64,000 nucleotides of DNA from Eudorina sp. 2006-703-Eu-15. Its lineage: Eukaryota; Chlorophyta; Chlorophyceae; Chlamydomonadales; Volvocaceae. Every line of letters begins with the position of its first letter. Position 1 is the stretch's first letter. The stretch lies in assembly GCA_003117195.1 (NCBI GenBank), contig BDSI01000047.1, positions 1 to 64,000 on the forward strand, in the 5' to 3' direction. Shown here piece after piece: positions 57,482 through 64,000 of the stretch. The notes under the pieces were generated by a model that was not told the origin of the DNA, did not search any database, and saw only the letters and a program-made list of their open reading frames with translations. The position numbers and the translations under genes are program-made.

Positions 57482-58250
57482 TTATGCGGCCGCTGGCTTG
57501 GTGACGGCCAGTGCTTTCGGCGCCCGCTTGGAGCTGAGGAGCAAGAAGGTGGTCCAGATGAAGGCGACCACGTTGATGAAGAGCACGCGGAACTGCAGCG
57601 GCACGAAGCGGTAGTTGATCAACGCTGCCAGGGGCCACAGCCGCCAGCCGTTCAGCTGCACGCCCGGGTAATCCTTGGGAATCTTCTGCAGCAGGAAGCC
57701 GAGCGACTTGCCCTCCAGGACCAGGGTGGCGAAGGACATGAACAGCACTGCAGGGGCAAACACGCGAACCATGTTGTCAGGAGCCCGCCAACGACCAGTC
57801 CGACACATCGCGGGCGCCATGCTGCCAGAGACGCGCAATAGCACGCTAATTCGGATAGACCCACCCACCGTTGCACACTGGCCCGTAGGTAAGCTGGTCG
57901 AACACCGTTTTCTTGAGCACAGTCGTGAAGTCCTTCTTGCCCTCGAAGAAGTTCTCCATAAATTTCTGCCAGTAGTGCGCCGATGGTCCAGTATAAATAG
58001 CGCCAAAGCATGCCACGGCCAGGGTGCGTTTAATGCTCCTGTACTGTCCGTTGAGTATCAACTGTGCAACCACGTCGCTCAGGCCTGCTACGCACGCCGA
58101 TGTAATGCATTTAGTACGAATTGGGCGCTCGACAAGCTGCTGCGTATATTTCTTCCAGCAGAGCGCGAGAATACCACCGCTCTGCTGGTCCCCGACACTC
58201 GGCCTAGATGGGACTGGCTGTTCAGCGGAAGAGTCTTGAGGGGTTTCCAT
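57482..58250 (-). CDS. Mpv17/PMP22 family membrane protein, 215 residues
   Basis: Small four-helix integral membrane protein of the mitochondrial inner or peroxisomal membrane, linked in other eukaryotes to channel activity and mitochondrial DNA or redox maintenance. Exons 57869-58250 and 57482-57747 join in phase (donor GTGGGT, acceptor CCTGCAG). Family signatures include WKKYTQQLVERPIRTKCIT near the start, SDVVAQLIL, FGAIYTGPSAHYWQKFM, VFDQLTYGPVCNG, then IPKDYPGVQLNGWRLWPL and INYRFVPLQFRVLFINVV, and a helix VAFIWTTFLLLSS. A hydrophilic N-terminal extension of about 30 residues precedes the first helix. Divergent from the uL14 gene with only 292 bases between start codons. Confidence 0.95.
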
Positions 58251-58542
58251 TTGAAATATGTGTGCTCCTTAGTCAAATTCCATAGTTTACTCGTGGAGCG
58301 CCATTGATGGCAACAGAAGCTCTGCGGTATTTCCGCTCCGAATCCATTTCCATGTGACGCGGATTTTACATGGCGCAAAGTTGTGCACCTGATGTTCTGC
58401 TTTTTCTGCCAATCATAGTCATATTTGGACTTGGGCTTGGCGTCGCACGAAAACGTTGTCCGAACTTCAAGTTGGTTAGCACATCTGCCCTCGTCATGCC
58501 TTGATGTGCTTGTTGTGAGTCTGCAGCCCTGATAAGACGAGA
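58251..58542. promoter_or_regulatory. Bidirectional promoter region, Mpv17-family gene / uL14m
   Basis: 292 bases between two divergent ATG codons, both for probable mitochondrial proteins. No TATA box is evident. The shared regulation is inference from position. Confidence 0.5.
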
Positions 58543-58905
58543 ATGATTCCCAAGAATGCATTCCTTAAAGTTGTTGACAACTCGGGCGCACGACTTGCCC
58601 AAATCATTGGCTTTTACGGACAGCAAGGCGGTTACGCAAGCATCGGTGACGTTGTAAAAGTCGTGGTGAAGGAGGCTCGCGGGGAGAAAGTTGAGGCCGG
58701 TACGATGCGGAAGGCCGTCATCGTGGAGCAGAAGTCGCCGTTCTTTCGCAAGAATGGGAGCCACATCCAGTACCTGCGGAATGCCGCAGTGCTGCTAAGC
58801 GAGAAAGGTCAGCCCATCGGCAACCGTGTCAAGTCGCTGCTATGCCCGGAATTCAACAAGCCGCGCTGGGCCAAGCTGCGGTCGCTTTCAAAGCGCTTAT
58901 TTTAG
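58543..58905 (+). CDS. MRPL14: Mitochondrial large-subunit ribosomal protein uL14 (L14), 120 residues
   Basis: RNA-binding protein of the mitoribosomal large subunit interface. Intronless. It begins MIPKNAFLKVVDNSGARLAQ, the uL14 signature, followed by SIGDVVKVVVKEA and TMRKAVIVEQK, and PIGNRVKSLL in place of the usual GPV-type ending. Length matches bacterial uL14 (about 122), with a slightly extended basic C terminus. In green algae plastid L14 is plastid-encoded and the cytosolic homologue (RPL23) is quite different, so a nuclear bacterial-type copy should be mitochondrial. There is no separate presequence; the first residues align with bacterial L14, so import would use an internal signal. 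Confidence 0.95.
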   Translation: MIPKNAFLKVVDNSGARLAQIIGFYGQQGGYASIGDVVKVVVKEARGEKVEAGTMRKAVIVEQKSPFFRKNGSHIQYLRNAAVLLSEKGQPIGNRVKSLLCPEFNKPRWAKLRSLSKRLF

Positions 58906-60854
58906 GTTGGTCCTGGGTTCTGGGAAGATATGCAGCGCGTTACCCAGACGGTGTGGGCTTGCCGGAGGAGGCGGTTGCGGGTACGTACGACGGAGTGGTC
59001 ACAAAGAGTGTTGGCGCGGGTTCGCTGCTTACCCGAGGCGCGTGATACTGGCTTCTTGCCATGGTATTGCGACACGGCCGACACCCGTCATCTGCTTTTC
59101 TCGGCGACCTGCATGGGCATGGTATGACAGTTTGCAGTTGCGGTGAAATGGTGACAACGGCACAGGTTATGCCTGACTGAAACGTCATCAGCCATGCGCA
59201 TGCCTTTGCATGCGTTCCAAGACCGCGGCTAGTTCATAAGCCGTGGTCTGTCAGCATGCATGTGCTCAAGCGATGGCGCATGCCGGAACTTTGTGATAGG
59301 GATTCGTACATCAGGCGTGGTGGTAACGCGTATTGTTACCCTGACTCGTGGCCAAGCAGCCTTCATGGCCCTATGCCGCGGAGCTGGTGATGGAGCGCAG
59401 AGAGGTGTTTTGCTTTGTGGCCGGGCGTTGGTCGCATCGGGAGGGCGTAGAGCGCCTTATCCCGCGGCGCGCCGCTTCGACATTGTATATGTGTTATATG
59501 TACTTGCCCTTTTATGATGTCTGTGTAAGGCTGTAAGGGTGAGGAACTTGATTCCCGTGGTTGGTCGAATGGATTGGTTCACGGAAGGTATGTCGCACGG
59601 TTCGGTACGGGTGGTAACGCGGGGTGGAGCCCTTGAACGCCTACGGTATCCTCACGACTCAACAAATCAGGTTCTAGGAGCATGTGTTGTGGAGGGTGGA
59701 GCCCAGGGCATGGTCTGTCCGGCGGGCAGTGTAAATTATGTGGGGGAAAGCTTGCCGTCAATGCCTGTCATGGGACCAGGGCGGGGGTTGGCACCGAGGG
59801 TGCGGACGACAAGACTGCATGCGGCCCGATCTCTGAACGTGCAAAGGGAGATCTTCTGTTAAGCGCGGTTTGGGAGATGCGCCGGGCAGCGCCTGGATCA
59901 GGCTGGTGTGCAGTGCACGACGCTAATGACAGTCCGGCGGGCAGTGACGTCGTCCAGTCCTTTGTGAACTCTCTGCCTCAACCAATGAATATTTTGACAG
60001 ACGAAACGTCTCGAATCATGGGAAGGCATACCAGTGCTGTTAAGCCACATGCGTAGCTGCAAGTGGCGGAGCACGGTGGCGGAGTCAAAGAGCATGACTA
60101 ATGTGTGAACTAGTACATGCATCCGGCAAACCGCCTACATATCTTCATGGGGGAAGCCCTCCCTTCAGTAGCACCTGCTCTATTCCTCTCTTTTGAGGAA
60201 TCGCATTGCGCTGCAGGTGCTTAAGCACGGCTGACGGGCGGAAAGGATGTTGAGCCTCTGTTGAGCATAAGCACCGTCCGTCCGTCCGTCAGCCGTGCCA
60301 AACGTTTGAACTCCCCTCTGTTGTCCAAAGCAAACCACGAGGCTAAGATACCGGTTCCTGGAATGCCGGGGAGTGATCAACTATCGGTCTCGGAGCGCGC
60401 GCAAGCACGCGACTGACATTTTGGGCAAGCCTGCATCAAACGTTCGGCATTATACTATGACCAATATATGTCGAATATTTCGCAGTCGGTACCTTTCGAC
60501 ACCACCAATTCGAACAGGTACTAACTGTAGAGCAATGACATAACTGCTGTCCCACACTCTTATAATCAAAACTGCAATAACAATTATTTCGCTGTACACT
60601 GTTAATCGTCACCAGGTGAATAACTCGTTGCGTACGACAACGTGCGGCGACAGGGCAACCAAAAGCTAAAATGTGCAGACCCCCTAGCTCAAAGTGAATT
60701 GTTTAGCACTGAATTGTCCGCGCCTAGATAGCGTGGTTCCCCAGGCGCACATTCTTCGGGCGACAGCCTGCGGCTTTCGGCGATTCCGCCTGCGAATCCT
60801 TACGCCTAATAATCAGTGGTTCCTATCCAAAACATCAACATCCGTGAATCCCAG
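58906..60854. other. Intergenic: uL14m 3' region and GART promoter
   Basis: 1.9 kb with no recognised exon. TGTAA words are at 59524 and 59532. The AT-rich part near 60440-60620 precedes the next gene. Confidence 0.5.
59524..59536 (+). terminator. Two adjacent TGTAA words, candidate poly(A) signals for uL14m
   Basis: TGTAA at 59524-59528 and 59532-59536, about 620 bases past the stop. Confidence 0.4.
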
Positions 60855-61763
60855 ATGCAACTAGAAATGGCTCAGCGGACTGCTGGGGTCTGCCGTCGGA
60901 TGCCGACAGCTTGCGTCGCCGCAATCCGGCCCGTTCCGGTCCCCAGCTTCCCAGTCGCACCCTCCCGCCTCGATCAGCTCCCAGCGGAGGCCCTCAGACA
61001 TCAATCTTTCGTTTGCGGATCGCATCCGCACTTCCGGCTCCTGAGCCGGTTGCGGCGCGGCCTGGTAGTGGCCGCAGCCACCCATGGCTCGCTGCCTGAG
61101 TACACCCTCGCAGACAAGCCGCCGGCGCGCCTCGCCGTCTTCGTCTCCGGCGGCGGGTCCAACTTCAAAGCCATCCATGCCGCCATCCTTGACGGCCGCA
61201 TCAACGCCACCGTCGTCGCCGTCGTCAGTGACGTGCCCGGCTGCGGCGGCGTCACCTACGCTCGCGAGCACGGCATTCCCACACTCACTTACCCCGTCGT
61301 CAAGAAGGGCGAACTGGCGGGCCAAGGGCTATCTGCCGTACAACTCGTGGACGAACTCACGCTCGTACACCGCGCCGAGTTCGTCCTCCTGGCCGGCTAC
61401 CTCAAACTCATTCCCCCCGAGCTCTGCCGCGCCTTCCCGCGCGCCATGCTCAACATCCACCCCGGGTTGCTGCCGTCCTTCGGCGGCAAGGGCTACTACG
61501 GCGAGCGCGTGCACAAGGCCGTGATCGCTTCCGGCGCGCGGTTCTCCGGACCCACGGTCCACTTCGTGGACGAGCAGTTCGACACGGGTCCCATCCTGGC
61601 GCAGCGCGTTGTGCCCGTGTACCCCACCGACACCCCCAAGCAGCTGGCGGCGCGGGTGCTGCGGGAGGAGCACCAGGTCTACCCGCACTGCGTGGCAGCG
61701 CTGGTGGACGGGCGGATATCGTGGCGAGAGGACGGCATCCCCATCCTGTGGGAGGCCAAGTAG
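60855..61763 (+). CDS. PUR3: Phosphoribosylglycinamide formyltransferase (GAR transformylase), organelle-targeted, 302 residues
   Basis: Transfers a formyl group from 10-formyl-THF to GAR in step 3 of de novo purine synthesis. Intronless. The PurN core begins about residue 95 with LAVFVSGGGSNFKAIHAA. It continues with VSDVPGCGGVTYAREHGIP, the active-site region MLNIHPGLLPSFGGKGYYG (catalytic Asn and His) and VHFVDEQFDTGPILAQRVV (catalytic Asp). The residues before the core are Arg/Ser/Pro-rich and lack acidic clusters, like a plastid or mitochondrial transit peptide; plant purine synthesis is organellar. I chose the first ATG at 60855; a second ATG five codons later is possible. It is a standalone enzyme, not fused as in animals. 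Neighbours are functionally unrelated. Confidence 0.96.
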   Translation: MQLEMAQRTAGVCRRMPTACVAAIRPVPVPSFPVAPSRLDQLPAEALRHQSFVCGSHPHFRLLSRLRRGLVVAAATHGSLPEYTLADKPPARLAVFVSGGGSNFKAIHAAILDGRINATVVAVVSDVPGCGGVTYAREHGIPTLTYPVVKKGELAGQGLSAVQLVDELTLVHRAEFVLLAGYLKLIPPELCRAFPRAMLNIHPGLLPSFGGKGYYGERVHKAVIASGARFSGPTVHFVDEQFDTGPILAQRVVPVYPTDTPKQLAARVLREEHQVYPHCVAALVDGRISWREDGIPILWEAK

Positions 61764-63683
61764 GTGGAGGCATAGGGGGCGGAGTAGGTGGAGCTGAAAG
61801 AGGCGGAGTAGGTGCAGGAGAGGGACTGGCGGAGGACGAAGCGGGAGGATGTGCGGGTGTATGTGGGTGCAGCCTGCAGCAGGCGGCTCAGGGGTGGGGG
61901 TAGGCCGTGGGGGTTTGGCAGGCGGCAGGAGGTTTCTTGCAGCGTCGCAGGCCGATTAGGAGGCAGCTGGGTGTGGTCTGGGGTGACGATGAGGGGCGCT
62001 TGGTAGCTGCAGACACGGCTCCGGTAGTGCCGGGCAGTCAGGAGGGCGTTTGGGGCTACCTTTCTGGTGTGCATCTGTCCAGGTGGGGTGTCACAGGTTG
62101 CGGAGGTGAGGGGATAGCTGGATGCCGGTGCGCGATGTGAAGTGAGGGTGGGGTGGCGCGGGCGATGGCGGGACGTTGCGAGATGGTTGGCTGGGCAGGT
62201 GGGTACGCGCGGCTGTCTGGTCCACTGTGTTGTCACCTGCGGCCGCTGCATCGACGCTGCAGTGTCACTTCATTGCCAGACCGGGGAGGGCAGGCCAGAT
62301 GCGTTGGGCGAACCTGTGCCGCGCTGAAGTACGAGTACGGACGGAACACGAGACTGTTGCGATACCAAACAACTTGCTCATCTGATATTCTAATTACATG
62401 GTCAGCAACGAGCGCAGAGGAGGTGCTGACCGGAAGGTTCAGTACGCTGTAGTGTACGTCAGTACGACAGTATTGCGCGTTGCGTTGCGGATTGGGCGTG
62501 GCCGGGTGTGGCTCACTTGATCCGTGGCCCCGCAGACCTGGTGGGGTCGGAAAGGCGCAACTCGCGGGCCAAGCGTGCGCTGTTTACGCATCTCGTGAAA
62601 TCTTGTGAAGCGCAGGTCCGGTCCACTGCCGGAATGTGGGGCACTGGGGCTGGTGTGGGCCGTGCTTGTCCGACGGGGCCCATCGCATGGGTTGTTATGG
62701 TAGACCGTGTCGGTGATGTACTCCTTGACGTGGCGCCTGAGTTGCGGACCCACCAGTGGTGGGCCGATGGTGCGGCGAGCTGCTTTATGCGGGCAAGCTG
62801 CCATGTTGGGATGTTGGGCTACGACAGGTCCAGGCAGGGCCGCCCGGTCTATCTACCTGTGGGGCTTACCACCTTACTACCTGTGCGGCATTGCTGTGTG
62901 GGAGATGTCGTACTCGCCATACCTGTGCGGACCCTGCTTTCGGGCAATGACCTGACACGTGATATAAATCCCACGTGCCAGGTCTGTCGTTGGTAGCAAG
63001 CTAGACCTTGGCAGTGTTTCACAGTAAGGCGCAAAGACAGGACCTCGGTGTTGGTTGCTGATAACTGGTCATTCTCGGAGCGATGTGGCTGCAAACTGGT
63101 TGCACTGCACCGGCCGCGTCCATCTGACGGGCCATGGTACGAATGGACCCGTTCAGGGCTAACGTCATCTGCTTCATCCAGGCCGCTGTCGACCCGTTCC
63201 TCGCAGCGACAACTGATGTCCCCAGACCCCACCCGGTTGTCCATGACTACCGTCTTCCTGAGCCTCGCCACACGTAAGCAGCAGCAACAGCGGCAGCAGC
63301 AGCAGCAGTGCGGCCCGTTGCGGACACTCCCCCACGTCCCCTCCCTCCCGGGCCGAGACCCGAAACTGCCATCCACCTTCCCCCCCTTCAGACGCCCTGC
63401 GGGTTCGTCGTGACCTTGAATGGACGGACGGCGGATGGCGTTGATCACCACAGGTCCACAGCAGTCCCCCGTTTCGGCGCATTACGGCGCATTCTCCCCA
63501 GCCCGTCACAAATGTCCTGACGTGGGCGTTATTGCTAGGGGCTGTCCCTGGGATCATGCAGCTTCGTTCGAAAGCTTCAGTTATGACAAACAACGGTTTC
63601 GTACGGCGCATAATGACGACCATGTCTGCCAGCGGCATCTCCGTTGTCCTTGTAATCAGTCGCACTGATTGAACAATATAAAA
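61764..63683. other. Intergenic: GART 3' region and upstream of the edge gene
   Basis: The start is GGAGG-rich (61764-61870) and CAGCAG runs occur near 63280-63310. No convincing exon. Confidence 0.45.
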
Positions 63684-63923
63684 ATGCTGCGCCGCGTTGC
63701 CGCTAGCTTTCATGATTCCGCGCTGTTGCCGCGCATAGCGACTGCTTGTAGCTTTCCCTCGACATCCTACGCAACGACCGCATCAAGCTCAACAGCTGAT
63801 GATGGGCAAGTCTCCGAGGAGCGCCGGCGCGGGGTGCGTCAACTGGCAACGTTCTCGGAATTGCGGTTGCGACGGACAGAAGGCAAACTTCAAAAATTCT
63901 GCAAAAATACTAACAGATGGTAA
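63684..63923 (+). CDS. First exon of a probable mitochondrial protein gene, cut by the window edge
   Basis: ATG at 63684 opens MLRRVAASFHDSALLPRIAT, rich in Arg, Ala and Ser, then STADDGQVSEERRRGVRQLA and LRLRRTEGKLQKFCKNTN. The frame meets TAA at 63921-63923, but GTAAAC at 63920 could instead be a donor, with the gene continuing beyond 64000. The N terminus resembles a mitochondrial presequence. I do not recognise the family. Confidence 0.45.
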   Translation: MLRRVAASFHDSALLPRIATACSFPSTSYATTASSSTADDGQVSEERRRGVRQLATFSELRLRRTEGKLQKFCKNTNRW

Positions 63924-64000
63924 ACAAGCTTTTATATCGGAGCAAGCAGCGAGGCTTTCTTGAGCTGGACCTTCTCATGGGGCTGTGGGCTGAGAACAAT

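Overview
The window looks like nuclear DNA of a volvocine green alga (Volvox/Chlamydomonas relatives). The signs are intron-rich genes with GC-rich, alanine/proline/glutamine-rich exons, TGTAA poly(A) signals downstream of stop codons, standalone organellar-type enzymes with transit-like N termini, and retroelement debris. One debris gene encodes a phage-type adenine methyltransferase of the kind known from Volvox DIRS elements. Species assignment is inference. Every multi-exon model below was built by hand from GT/AG sites and checked for phase; none has transcript support.

Left third (1-16.7 kb) is repeat-dominated. It holds two near-identical 1.08 kb segments; a spliced minus-strand gene for a Dam-like methyltransferase (2416-3993); the 3' end of an LTR retroelement (pol tail, polypurine tract, LTR at about 4379-4869) next to a tRNA-like sequence; a long ATT microsatellite; two copies of a tRNA-headed SINE-like repeat (7.4 and 10.1 kb); a nested palindrome; and a frameshifted LINE reverse-transcriptase relic (11.7-13.5 kb).

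Middle (16.7-40 kb): an 11-exon plus-strand gene for an unrecognised, probably organelle-targeted 981-residue protein (16733-23306); a 470 bp CT tract; a 1236-residue intronless low-complexity protein on the minus strand (28813-32523); a 190 bp tandem array (about 34 kb); and a minus-strand gene with two Cys-rich modules (35145-38904). The last gene contains eight 239/240 bp coding repeats that scramble its own reading frame and carry a nonsense codon.

Right third (40-64 kb) is gene-dense, ordinary host DNA. It contains an 8-exon multi-pass transporter of the drug/metabolite (SLC35-like) superfamily (minus), a 4-exon type II peroxiredoxin (minus), a 13-exon coiled-coil protein (plus), a 2-exon Mpv17/PMP22 family membrane protein (minus), an intronless mitochondrial uL14 ribosomal protein (plus, divergent from Mpv17), an intronless glycinamide ribonucleotide transformylase (plus), and the first exon of another gene with a mitochondrial-type presequence at the right edge. 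These genes are unrelated in pathway, as expected in a eukaryote; shared divergent promoters are the only visible linkage.
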